Positions 31,268 through 39,969 of a stretch of 50,009 nt of DNA are shown here, in pieces (position 1 is the first letter of the stretch; each line of letters starts with the position of its first letter). The notes under the pieces are model-generated. The model did no database searches. It worked only from the letters and a program-made list of their open reading frames with translations, and was not told the origin of the DNA. This DNA comes from Candidatus Latescibacterota bacterium (GTDB taxonomy: Bacteria > Latescibacterota > UBA2968 > UBA8231). Location: the NCBI GenBank assembly GCA_022827165.1, contig JAJDTN010000392.1:1-50009 (forward strand). Reading direction: 5' to 3'. The position numbers were made by a program, and so were the translations under genes.

Positions 31268-33688
31268 ATGCTGAGAAGCTACCTGACCACGGCCCTCCGC
31301 CACCTGTGGCGGGAGCGCGGCTACGCGGCGATCAACCTCTTCGGGCTGGCCGTCGGCCTGGCCCTCTGCCTGCTGGTCATCCAGCTGGCCGCCTATCAGC
31401 TCTCAATCGGCGACTTCCACGAGAACAAGGACCGGGTCTACCGCGTACTGAAAGAGGAGGAACCTGACGCCTCACCTTGGAGTATGGGGGGCTCCAGTCT
31501 GCCGCTACCTCTTGGGCCAGCCCTGAAGGAGCAAATTCCCGAAGTCGAGGAAACAGTCCGATTCGGCGGGGGTTCATCGCGTCTTCTCAGAGTCGGAGCC
31601 AAGAGTGGGATTCGTGTGAGCGGGATTCACTCGGCGGAGTCCAGTGTTTTCGAAGTGTTCAGCCTGTCCCTCCTGCGCGGCGACCCCAAAACCGCTTTGT
31701 CGCGCCCCTACACCATGGTGCTGACCGAACCTCTCGCCCAGCGGCTGTTCGGAGAGGACGATCCCATGGGCCAGGTCGTCCGCCACAACGAAGCCATCGA
31801 TTACACGGTTACCGGCATCGTCGGGCAACCGCCCTCCAACTCATTGCTGCACTTCCCGGCCCTGCTCTCCCTGGCCCCTGCGCAGCACACGCAAAGGGAA
31901 GGGGATCTGGGCTGGAGAACCTTCGCCTACACGACCTTCGTGCAGCTGAATCCCAGTGCAGATGCCGGTACGGTAGCCGAGCGCATTCCTGACATCGTTC
32001 AGGAAGCCGGGGGGTATCACGAAGCTACCCATTCCTACACGCTGCAACCTTTGAAATCGATCTACTTCGACACGGAGTCTCCCAACTCGATCGGCCCGAG
32101 CGGCAACCCCATGCACCTCGCTCTGTTCGCCGCCCTGGCGATGGTGCTCCTGACGATCGCCGGGTTCAACTACGTCAACCTGGCGACAGCGCGCGCGGAG
32201 GGACGGATACACGAGATAGGCATCCGCAAGGCCCTCGGCGCCCATCGCGCCCAGCTCATTCGCCAACTCCTGAGCGAGTCGGTAGTGCTGAGCGTCGCGG
32301 CCACCTTCCTGGGCGTTGCCTTTGCAGAAATCGTGACTCCCTTCCTGCCTGCGATGGGAGGAATCGACTTTGGCTGGTCACCCGGCTGGACGATTTCGAC
32401 CTGCGCCGGGACAGCGGCGCTGGCGGCAGCGGTCGGACTGGCGGCGGGCGCCTACCCGGCATGGGTCGTGGCATGCTTCCAGCCGGCGGTCCTGGAGCGC
32501 GGGGGGCGCATCGGCGGCGCACGCCTGCGCCGGGGTCTGGTGGTGGCGCAGTTCACCATTGCAGCGACGCTGATGACGATGACCCTGCTGATATGGCACC
32601 AGGTCAGTTTCATCCAGAACATGCTTCGGGAAAACTCCGTCCTGGGGTTGGACCCGGAACAGGTTGTCGTCGTCTCCAACCCCCGTGACGGCGGCCTCAC
32701 CGCAGATCAGGCTCGAATTCTGAAAGCTGAGTTGCTTCAGGACAGCCGTATCGCCGCGGTGAGTCTCTCTGTGGCGGTCCCTGGTCACGGTTCGGGAGGG
32801 AGGTTCATCACCTACAGCAAGGGGGAGGGGGAAAAAGCGACAAGCGAGTATGAAGCAGATGGCGACTTCGTTGAAATCATGGGATTGCGAATGGTCCAGG
32901 GACGCCCCCTGACCGACAAACCGTCGGACGCCAACGCGGTCGTGATAAATGAGACCGCCGCGCGCTGGCTGGGATCGGAAGACCTCTTGGGAAAGACGAT
33001 CCCCGACGGCTTCCTTCGCAACTTTATCCCCGGCCCCGACGGCCATGTCCACGGCGTGGAGAGGCGCGTCGTGGGGGTGATCGAGGATTTCCACTTCTAC
33101 GGTCCGCGCTCCAAGGTTGAACCCCTGGTCATAACACAACTCGATGAGAGGGTGAGAGTCATCATCGTGCGGGTGCAATCCGGCCACCTCGAAGAAGCCC
33201 TCGAAGTGATTGACGACAAGTGGTCCGCCGCCGCTCCCCACCTCCCCATCCAGCGCCACTCCCTGGAAGAGGTCGTCGCCAAACTCCACTCCGACGAACA
33301 GAAAGTGGGCCGCGCACTCACCCTCCTTCTCTTCTCGGCCCTCGCCGTCGCCTCGGTCGGGCTCTTCGGTCTGGCCGCGCACGCCGCTCAAGCACGAACC
33401 AGGGAAATCGGCATCCGCAAGGTGTTCGGTGCCTCCCCCGGACGCGTCACCGCCATGCTGCTCGGCGACTTCGCCAAACCCGTTGCTATCGCCTTCCTCC
33501 TCAGCGTGCCCATCGCTTACGGGCTGGCCGACCACTGGCTGCAGGACTTTGCCTATCGCGTGGAAATCGGCGTGGCCCTGTTCATGGTGTCGGGCGCTCT
33601 CTCTTTCGTCATCGCGGGGCTGACCGTCGGCGGCCAGGCCATGCGAGCTGCCCTCACCAGCCCCGTGAGGACCCTGCACACCAAGTAA
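31268..33688 (+). CDS. Double-FtsX ABC permease P6
   Basis: An 806-residue sister of P5. Coupling motifs are HEIGIRKALGAHRAQL and REIGIRKVFGASPGRV (about 711). Relative to P5, domain 2 has an extra loop of about 15 residues (DGFLRNFIPGPDGHVHG) before VVGVIEDFHFYGP. Domain 1 keeps VTGIVGQPPSNSLLHF and YTLQPLKSIYFD. Tail SPVRTLHTK. It is the last of the six tandem copies, and the ATPase follows after 19 bases. Confidence 0.9.
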   Translation: MLRSYLTTALRHLWRERGYAAINLFGLAVGLALCLLVIQLAAYQLSIGDFHENKDRVYRVLKEEEPDASPWSMGGSSLPLPLGPALKEQIPEVEETVRFGGGSSRLLRVGAKSGIRVSGIHSAESSVFEVFSLSLLRGDPKTALSRPYTMVLTEPLAQRLFGEDDPMGQVVRHNEAIDYTVTGIVGQPPSNSLLHFPALLSLAPAQHTQREGDLGWRTFAYTTFVQLNPSADAGTVAERIPDIVQEAGGYHEATHSYTLQPLKSIYFDTESPNSIGPSGNPMHLALFAALAMVLLTIAGFNYVNLATARAEGRIHEIGIRKALGAHRAQLIRQLLSESVVLSVAATFLGVAFAEIVTPFLPAMGGIDFGWSPGWTISTCAGTAALAAAVGLAAGAYPAWVVACFQPAVLERGGRIGGARLRRGLVVAQFTIAATLMTMTLLIWHQVSFIQNMLRENSVLGLDPEQVVVVSNPRDGGLTADQARILKAELLQDSRIAAVSLSVAVPGHGSGGRFITYSKGEGEKATSEYEADGDFVEIMGLRMVQGRPLTDKPSDANAVVINETAARWLGSEDLLGKTIPDGFLRNFIPGPDGHVHGVERRVVGVIEDFHFYGPRSKVEPLVITQLDERVRVIIVRVQSGHLEEALEVIDDKWSAAAPHLPIQRHSLEEVVAKLHSDEQKVGRALTLLLFSALAVASVGLFGLAAHAAQARTREIGIRKVFGASPGRVTAMLLGDFAKPVAIAFLLSVPIAYGLADHWLQDFAYRVEIGVALFMVSGALSFVIAGLTVGGQAMRAALTSPVRTLHTK

Positions 33689-33707
33689 CCACCAGGAGGA
33701 TACCGCC

Positions 33708-34373
33708 ATGATCGACATGCACGACATCGAGAAGTACCACCAGACCGGTTCCCTCAAGACCTACGTGCTGCGCCACGTGCACCTGAAGGTGGAGAAGGGC
33801 GAGTTCGTCTCCGTCATGGGGCCGAGCGGCGCCGGCAAGTCGACCCTGCTCCACATCATGGGCATGCTCGACGAGCCGACGGCCGGCACCTACCGCTTCC
33901 TCGGAGAGGAGGTGAGCGGCATGGGGGAGAAGGAGCGCACCGAGGTGCACCGGCGGCACATCGGCTTCGTCTTCCAGGCGTACCACCTGATCGACGAGCA
34001 GACGGTCTTCGAGAACCTGGAGATGCCCCTCCTCTACCAGAAGGTGAAGGGCTCCGAGCGCAAGGCGCGGGTGAGCGAGTTGCTCGACCGCTTCCAGATG
34101 GTGGCCAAGAAGGACCTCTTCCCCCACCAGCTCTCCGGCGGCGAGCAGCAGCGCGTCGGCGTTGCCCGCGCCCTCATCGGCCAGCCGAGCCTGATCCTGG
34201 CCGACGAGCCCACGGGCAACCTCAACTCCCGGCAGGGGGAGGAGGTGATGGCCATGCTGCGGGAGCTGAACGGCGAGGGAACCACAATCGTGCAGGTGAC
34301 CCACTCGGAGAAGAACGCCGGCTACGGCAGCCGGGTCGTGCACCTGCTGGACGGCAAGGTCTCGCCCCAGTGA
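33708..34373 (+). CDS. ABC transporter ATP-binding protein (LolD/MacB type)
   Basis: A 221-residue ATPase with every motif intact: Walker A GPSGAGKST (about 43), Q-loop FQAYHL, signature LSGGEQQR, Walker B LILADEPTGN and H-loop VTHS. The LADEPTGNLNS block and short length place it with LolD, MacB and FtsE partners of FtsX-type permeases. It is the only ATPase in the array and sits between P6 and P7. The ribosome-binding site AGGAGGA at 33694-33700 is among the best in the operon, which would help it reach the level needed to serve many permeases (inference). It should dimerise on the two coupling helices of one fused permease. Confidence 0.95.
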   Translation: MIDMHDIEKYHQTGSLKTYVLRHVHLKVEKGEFVSVMGPSGAGKSTLLHIMGMLDEPTAGTYRFLGEEVSGMGEKERTEVHRRHIGFVFQAYHLIDEQTVFENLEMPLLYQKVKGSERKARVSELLDRFQMVAKKDLFPHQLSGGEQQRVGVARALIGQPSLILADEPTGNLNSRQGEEVMAMLRELNGEGTTIVQVTHSEKNAGYGSRVVHLLDGKVSPQ

Positions 34374-34390
34374 CCTCGAGGTTGTGAGCG

Positions 34391-36817
34391 ATGCTACTCA
34401 GCTACCTGACAGTGGCGTGGCGGAACATGTCCCGCCGCAAGCTCTACTCATTCATTGCCATTCTCGGTCTCGCCGTCGGCATGGCTACCTGCACCATGGT
34501 TGTGGACCTGATCCGACATGAGTTGAGCTATGATCGTTTCCACGAGAAGGCCGACCGCACTTTCAGGGTGACTCTGAAGGTGCGAAACGGTGAGTCGGAA
34601 CGGAATCTGGCCGCCATCAGCCTGGGAGTGATGCGGGCTCTCCGTACCAGGTATCCGGAGTTTGAGTCCAGCGTAGGGCTCTTCAGGTTCGCGCTCTCCG
34701 AGGAGGTGGTGGTATCAAGAGGGCGGGATCGCTTCCTCGAAGAGCCATCCAGATTCATAGCCGTCGACGGTGACTTCTTCGATGTATTCAGCTTCTCTCT
34801 GCTAAAGGGAAATCCGCAGACGGCCTTGGAGGGCAAGGGGCGGGTTGTAATTACCGAGAGTACTGCGGCCAGGTACTTTGGTGAGGTCGACCCCCTTGGC
34901 CAGGAGATACACCTTCCGTACGAGTACGGCATAAGGGCAGTTGTCTCAGGAGTTCTCGAGGACTTCCCGCCGAACTCCCATCTCGACTTTGACTTTCTCT
35001 TTTCTCCGCAGCAGGAAGGTCTTCGCGCAAGTCACTTCGACCTTCTACGAGCGCACTCATACGTGGTGCTTCCAAGTGGAGTTGATGCTGCGAGAGCAAG
35101 AGACAAGCTGCAACTGACCAACCAGGAGTGTCAGGGATTTGGCCGGGGTGGAGGCAGAGAGGGCATTACCTGCGATGTGGACCTTCAGCCGCTGGCCAAG
35201 GTCCACCTGGCCTCTCACCTCGAGGGCGATTGGGAGACAACCCGCACCTTGGGTGATCTGTACAGGTATGGAGGCATCGCATGTGTCATATTGCTGATAG
35301 GATGCCTCAACATCATCAACATAGCGACTGTCCAGGGGATTGGACGTGCGAGGGAAGTCGGCCTGCGCAAGGCCATAGGGGCTGAACGTCGCTCGTTGAT
35401 CCTGCAGTTCTATTGCGAGGCAACCCTCCACTCAGTGGCAGCGCTGGTCTTGGCCTTTCCCTTGGCGGAGTCACTCGTACCGTTCGTCAACGCGGTAGTT
35501 GGTGAGGAATTCAGGCCCGGGGTCTACGCCAATTGGGAAACATGGATGGTCATGTTTGGAGTTGCACTGCTGGTTGGGGCCGTCTCGAGTTCCTACCCAT
35601 CTCTCATGCTCGCGCGCTTGAGAGTAGTGGAGAGTATGAGGGGGCGCCACTTTGGCGGTGCCAGTCAAAGTCGGATGCGCAAGATCATGACAGTGCTGCA
35701 ATTCGGTTTGGCCACCGCATTCATCGGAACGGCCGGTGTGGCGTACGATCAAGTGGCCTACCTCGGGAAGAGGGACCTCGGATTCGAGGCGGACAAGATT
35801 CTGGTCGTCGAGGGAGGGATCAACCCATGGAACCTGGGGCTCTTCAAGAGTGAACTCCTGGAGAGCCCGAGGATTGCCGGCGTAACGGGTGTCTCCAGCA
35901 GCCCGGCGCGGCAGGCTCCCGCAGGGGTCAAGAGATGTGTCGGAGGCGGAAGTGCTCCCGAGCCAATTGACTGTGATCTGCTGTTTGTGGACGGAGACTT
36001 TGTGGAATTGATGGATCTGAGGGCCCTCCCCGGGTCCGGATCCTCCGAGAGCCGCAAGTTTGCTGAGTCATCTGTCTTGATCAATGAGAGGGCCGCCCGG
36101 GAGTGGGGATGGACGGATCCTGTCGGCAAGGCGGTTGAGTTCCCCTTTTGGAAGGAGAATCGGAAGGCACAGGTCATCGGTGTTGTCAAGGACTTCCATT
36201 GGCACACCCTTCACGCAGAAGTGCGGCCTATGGTGCTGGTGAGGCACTCAGAGTCGATTCCAGCCAGTACGGTGAACAGGACATTCATCAAGCTGCATGA
36301 TGAAGAGTCGTTGCCGGAGACGATAGCTCTGGTCAAAGAGAAGTGGGAGAAGGTGGCAGCCATTGGGGGCGACTTCTCGTACGCATTTCTCGAGGACGAG
36401 CTGGATGACCTGTATCGCCAGGATGCTCAGGACGTTCGTGTCTTTGGGCTTCTGGCGGGTTTCGCCATGCTCACTGCGTGCCTGGGTCTGTTCGGTCTGG
36501 CATCGTATCGCGCCGAGAGCCGCAAGGGGGAAATCGGCATCCGGAAGGTGGTCGGTGCCTCCACGGGACGCGTGGTGTTCCTGTTGGTACGAGAGTTCGG
36601 GGAGTTGGCTTTGGTCGGAAATCTGATTGCGCTGCCTGTCGTGTACTACAGCATGTCGACATGGCTTCAGAGTTTCGCGTACCGCGTTGATATCTGGTCT
36701 CAATTCCTCGCAGGTGCGATCCTGTTGGGAGTGGCCGTCGCCTTCGTCCCGGTAGCATTCCACTCGGCGAGGGTGGCGGTCAGCAACCCAATAGACCACA
36801 TACGGCTGGGGGAGTAG
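34391..36817 (+). CDS. Double-FtsX ABC permease P7 (atypical composition)
   Basis: An 808-residue permease with the same double layout but distant from P1-P6. Coupling motifs are REVGLRKAIGAERRSL and GEIGIRKVVGASTGRV (about 711). Domain 1 has VVSGVLEDFPPNSHLDFDF and domain 2 VIGVVKDFHWHTLHAEVRP. The tail is NPIDHIRLGE. Its GC content is visibly lower: sample 60-base lines gave 45%, 55% and 63%, and codons such as ATA, AGA and GTA are frequent. Either transfer or weaker selection on this copy could explain it. It starts 17 bases after the ATPase stop. Confidence 0.88.
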   Translation: MLLSYLTVAWRNMSRRKLYSFIAILGLAVGMATCTMVVDLIRHELSYDRFHEKADRTFRVTLKVRNGESERNLAAISLGVMRALRTRYPEFESSVGLFRFALSEEVVVSRGRDRFLEEPSRFIAVDGDFFDVFSFSLLKGNPQTALEGKGRVVITESTAARYFGEVDPLGQEIHLPYEYGIRAVVSGVLEDFPPNSHLDFDFLFSPQQEGLRASHFDLLRAHSYVVLPSGVDAARARDKLQLTNQECQGFGRGGGREGITCDVDLQPLAKVHLASHLEGDWETTRTLGDLYRYGGIACVILLIGCLNIINIATVQGIGRAREVGLRKAIGAERRSLILQFYCEATLHSVAALVLAFPLAESLVPFVNAVVGEEFRPGVYANWETWMVMFGVALLVGAVSSSYPSLMLARLRVVESMRGRHFGGASQSRMRKIMTVLQFGLATAFIGTAGVAYDQVAYLGKRDLGFEADKILVVEGGINPWNLGLFKSELLESPRIAGVTGVSSSPARQAPAGVKRCVGGGSAPEPIDCDLLFVDGDFVELMDLRALPGSGSSESRKFAESSVLINERAAREWGWTDPVGKAVEFPFWKENRKAQVIGVVKDFHWHTLHAEVRPMVLVRHSESIPASTVNRTFIKLHDEESLPETIALVKEKWEKVAAIGGDFSYAFLEDELDDLYRQDAQDVRVFGLLAGFAMLTACLGLFGLASYRAESRKGEIGIRKVVGASTGRVVFLLVREFGELALVGNLIALPVVYYSMSTWLQSFAYRVDIWSQFLAGAILLGVAVAFVPVAFHSARVAVSNPIDHIRLGE

Positions 36818-36856
36818 CTGGTTCATGCTTCTCAAGCTGAACGACGAGGGCAAGCC

Positions 36857-39163
36857 GTGCTTCGCAACAACCTGATCGTCGCCTGGCGCCACTTGCGCCG
36901 CTATCGGATGTACACCGCGATCAACGTGGGCGGGCTGGCCGTGGCTTTCGCAGTGGCCATCTTCGTCGGCCTGCGTGTGCACAGTGCGCTGATGTGGGAC
37001 CACTTCCACGCCAAGGGCGAGCAGATCTACCAAGTCTGCATGACGCATCCGGCCTGGGATGGGGAGGCCACCACGTCAACACCGGACGGCCTTGGCCCGG
37101 AGATGGTGGCCACACTCCCCGCTGTGCTGCGCTCGGTGCGTACCAAGTACACGTCCGGGATGCTGCTCTACGGGGATCAAACGACGGAGGCGACGGGACG
37201 GTTCGCCGACCCCGGCTTCTTCGAGTTCTTCAGCTTCCCGCTGATCGCGGGCGATCCAAGGACGGTCCTCGACGGGCCGAACTCGATCGTGTTGTCGAGG
37301 CGGCTGGCGCAGCGGCTGTTCGGCTCCGAGGACCCCATGGGCCAGACCCTGCAAGTAGTGGACCGGGGGATCCGGGGGATCCGCGGAGACTTCGTCGTAA
37401 CCGGGGTCGCCGCCGATGTGCCGTACGAGTCCAGTCTGAAGTTCGACTGGGTGCTCCCCGGGCGCGGCGGAGGCGAGACCTACCTGCAGATCGCCGATGC
37501 CGCGGGCGTGGAGGCGGCTCTGGCCTTCGACCCGGACCGGTACTGGGAGGGTTTTGAACTCGTCATCGTGCCGCTCTTCGACAAGCGGCTGCACCCCCAA
37601 CTCAGTAGGGGGCAAACGATGAGGGAGTCGCTCTACCGCAGCGGGTTCGTCGCTTTCCTCGTGCTGCTGCTGGCGTGCATCAACTACGCGAATCTGGCCG
37701 CGGGCATGTCGCTGACGAGGGCGCACGAAGTGGCTTTGCGCAAGGTGGTCGGTGCCGGACGGGGACAGCTGATGCGTCAGTACTTCGCCGAGGCCCTGCT
37801 GCTCAGCTTCGCCGCCCTGGCGCTCGCCGCGCCGCTGATCGAGATCCTGCTGCCGGGCCTGAATCGTCTGCTGATGGTGCCGGAGTCGTTCGGGTCGAGC
37901 CTAGACCTGCAGTACACGCCGTGGATGGTGATGGCCCTGGCCGGGTTCGGCGTGGTCATGGGGCTCGTGGCCGGCGCGTACCCGGCTCTGGTGCAGTCGC
38001 GGATGCAGCCCGTCGAGATCATTCGGGACAGGCTCCAGGTGCGAAGCCGTGCCAGCCGCATCCTGGTAGTCGTTCAGTTCGCGGCCTCCACGGTGTTCCT
38101 GACCACGGCCCTCGTCATGGATCGCCAAGTCGATCATTGGGTGTCCCTGGATCAGGGCTACGACCCGCAGCTCGTGGTCTGCATCCCGACGTTTGCGGGC
38201 TCCGCGAGAGAGGAAGGCGTGCATGAGTCGCGGCGCCTCCTCGAGATTTTCCGCCGGGAGGTCCTCCCCCTTCCGGGGGTGCTCGCCGTCTCCGGGTCCG
38301 AACAGTTCCCCGACAAAGTCAGTGACTTTCGCTTCGACGACCGGGAACGGGCGGATGCCGCGCTGATCGAGGTAGATCCGCACTTCCTGCGCACCCTCGG
38401 CCTGGAAGTGGTCGAAGGTGAGGACTTCCCCCCGGACCTGCTGGCAAGCGGTCGTGTAGCGCTCGTCAACCAGCAGCTGGCGGCCACGCTGGAGGGGCCG
38501 GTTGTCGGCTCCTATCTCGAAGGGGGCCACCGGCCGCGGATTGTCGGCGTGGTCTCCGACTTCCAGCACGACGATCCCTTCGTCTTCGTGCCCGAACTCG
38601 TACTCAGCGTCCGACCGGAGCGCCGCATTGGGACGGTGCTGGTTCGGGTTCGACCCGAGGGGGTGCCCGAAACCCTCGCCCAACTGCGCGAGGCTTGGGA
38701 GCGGCTGTCGACAGGGATGCCCTTCAACTATCGCTTTCTCGAAGATCATATCGCCGAGCGCTTCGCTTTCCACGCCCGCATCATCAGCATGCTGCGCTGG
38801 GCGACCGGATTCCTTGTGCTGATCGCCTGTCTCGGCGTCTTCGGCATGGCCTCCCTCGCGGTGAGCCGGCGCACAAGAGAGGTGGGCGTGCGCAAGGTCC
38901 TCGGCGCCTCGACGACAAGCGTGGCCGTGCTGCTGTCGTCGCAGTCCACGCGGCTTGTCCTGATCGCCGTTGTCATCGCCACGCCCCTGGCCTACCAGCT
39001 CTCGGACCACTTGCTCGCCACCGACGTGAACCGCATCGAGCTCGACCTGCTCAGCTACTCGGCCGGCGGCCTGATCACCCTGGGCCTGACCTGGCTGGTG
39101 ACCGCATACCACGCTGTCCGGGCGGCACTCGTCAACCCGGTTGACTCGCTGCGCAATGAGTAG
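36857..39163 (+). CDS. Double-FtsX ABC permease P8
   Basis: A 768-residue permease, the shortest in the array because periplasmic domain 1 is reduced (second membrane segment begins at about residue 261). The start is GTG at 36857, giving MLRNNLIVAWRHLRRYRMYTAINV in line with the other N-termini. Coupling motifs are HEVALRKVVGAGRGQL and REVGVRKVLGASTTSV (about 673). Domain 2 has IVGVVSDFQHDDP, where the usual FH is FQ. Tail NPVDSLRNE. The CBM9-like gene follows 36 bases later. Confidence 0.88.
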   Translation: MLRNNLIVAWRHLRRYRMYTAINVGGLAVAFAVAIFVGLRVHSALMWDHFHAKGEQIYQVCMTHPAWDGEATTSTPDGLGPEMVATLPAVLRSVRTKYTSGMLLYGDQTTEATGRFADPGFFEFFSFPLIAGDPRTVLDGPNSIVLSRRLAQRLFGSEDPMGQTLQVVDRGIRGIRGDFVVTGVAADVPYESSLKFDWVLPGRGGGETYLQIADAAGVEAALAFDPDRYWEGFELVIVPLFDKRLHPQLSRGQTMRESLYRSGFVAFLVLLLACINYANLAAGMSLTRAHEVALRKVVGAGRGQLMRQYFAEALLLSFAALALAAPLIEILLPGLNRLLMVPESFGSSLDLQYTPWMVMALAGFGVVMGLVAGAYPALVQSRMQPVEIIRDRLQVRSRASRILVVVQFAASTVFLTTALVMDRQVDHWVSLDQGYDPQLVVCIPTFAGSAREEGVHESRRLLEIFRREVLPLPGVLAVSGSEQFPDKVSDFRFDDRERADAALIEVDPHFLRTLGLEVVEGEDFPPDLLASGRVALVNQQLAATLEGPVVGSYLEGGHRPRIVGVVSDFQHDDPFVFVPELVLSVRPERRIGTVLVRVRPEGVPETLAQLREAWERLSTGMPFNYRFLEDHIAERFAFHARIISMLRWATGFLVLIACLGVFGMASLAVSRRTREVGVRKVLGASTTSVAVLLSSQSTRLVLIAVVIATPLAYQLSDHLLATDVNRIELDLLSYSAGGLITLGLTWLVTAYHAVRAALVNPVDSLRNE

Positions 39164-39199
39164 ATGGGCGGCGCCGTCGCCACCAGAGGAGTTCAGGAC

Positions 39200-39967
39200 A
39201 TGAGGAAGATTCATCTTGCATGCAGCATCCTGGCACCGCTGCTGTTGCTCACATCCCTGCCCGCCGCTGCGGCCGACCCGGCCGGACTCTCCTACGAGGT
39301 CCGCTTCACCGGGGAGAAGATGACCCTGGACGGACATGCCGACGAGAAGAGCTGGGCCCTGGCGCCGGCCATCGAGCTGACCGACCGGCACTACCCAAGC
39401 CTGATGGCGATCGATTCCGTGAGCACGCGGGTGAAGGCCCTGTGGAACGACAGGGGGCTGATGGTCCTGTACCACTGCCTGGACGCCCACATCCAGGCCG
39501 AGGTCACCAGGCGCGACGGGCCCGTGTACACCGACGACACCGTGGAGCTGTTCCTCGATCCGGACATGGACGGCACAAACTACCTCCAGGTGGCGATCAA
39601 TCCCCGCAGCGCGAGGAGGGACCTCCTCATCCCCGAAGCCGGCGGCACGAACTTCACTACCGACTGGGATCCCGATCTCACGAACGCCATCTACGCGGAG
39701 GGCTCCCTCACGGATCGGTCGGACCGGGACGAGTGGTGGACGGTGGAGCTGTTCCTTCCCTGGAGCGGCCTGGGCAGGAAGGCCCTGGAGTTGAGTTGGG
39801 AGAGGGATGACGTCACCCACGAGGTGAACGCGAGGGACGTGCTGGGCGAACAGGCGGTCCCGCCTGAGCCCGGCGACAGGTGGAAGGCCAACTTCAACCG
39901 CTTCGATCAGGGCAAGGGAGTGAGGAAGACCCTGGTCGATGAAGAAGGAGGCATCAAGGAGGAATAG
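39200..39967 (+). CDS. Exported CBM9-like protein, C-terminally short
   Basis: A 255-residue product with a clear signal peptide (MRKIHLACSILAPLLLLTSL, cleavage near AAA-AD). The rest resembles carbohydrate-binding module family 9-like proteins: MTLDGHADEKSWALAPAIEL, VKALWNDRGLMVLYHCLDAHI, DDTVELFLDPDMDGTNYLQV and EWWTVELFLPWSGLG. The usual C-terminal stretch after RWKANFNRFD appears shortened, ending in the acidic DEEGGIKEE. The codons for that tail hold AAGGAGG (39956-39962), the ribosome-binding site of P9 two bases downstream. I chose ATG 39200 over an upstream in-frame ATG at 39164 because of the signal peptide and GAGGA at 39186-39190. It may bind a glycan or a lipid-linked cargo for the permeases (inference). 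Confidence 0.82.
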   Translation: MRKIHLACSILAPLLLLTSLPAAAADPAGLSYEVRFTGEKMTLDGHADEKSWALAPAIELTDRHYPSLMAIDSVSTRVKALWNDRGLMVLYHCLDAHIQAEVTRRDGPVYTDDTVELFLDPDMDGTNYLQVAINPRSARRDLLIPEAGGTNFTTDWDPDLTNAIYAEGSLTDRSDRDEWWTVELFLPWSGLGRKALELSWERDDVTHEVNARDVLGEQAVPPEPGDRWKANFNRFDQGKGVRKTLVDEEGGIKEE

Positions 39968-39969
39968 CC

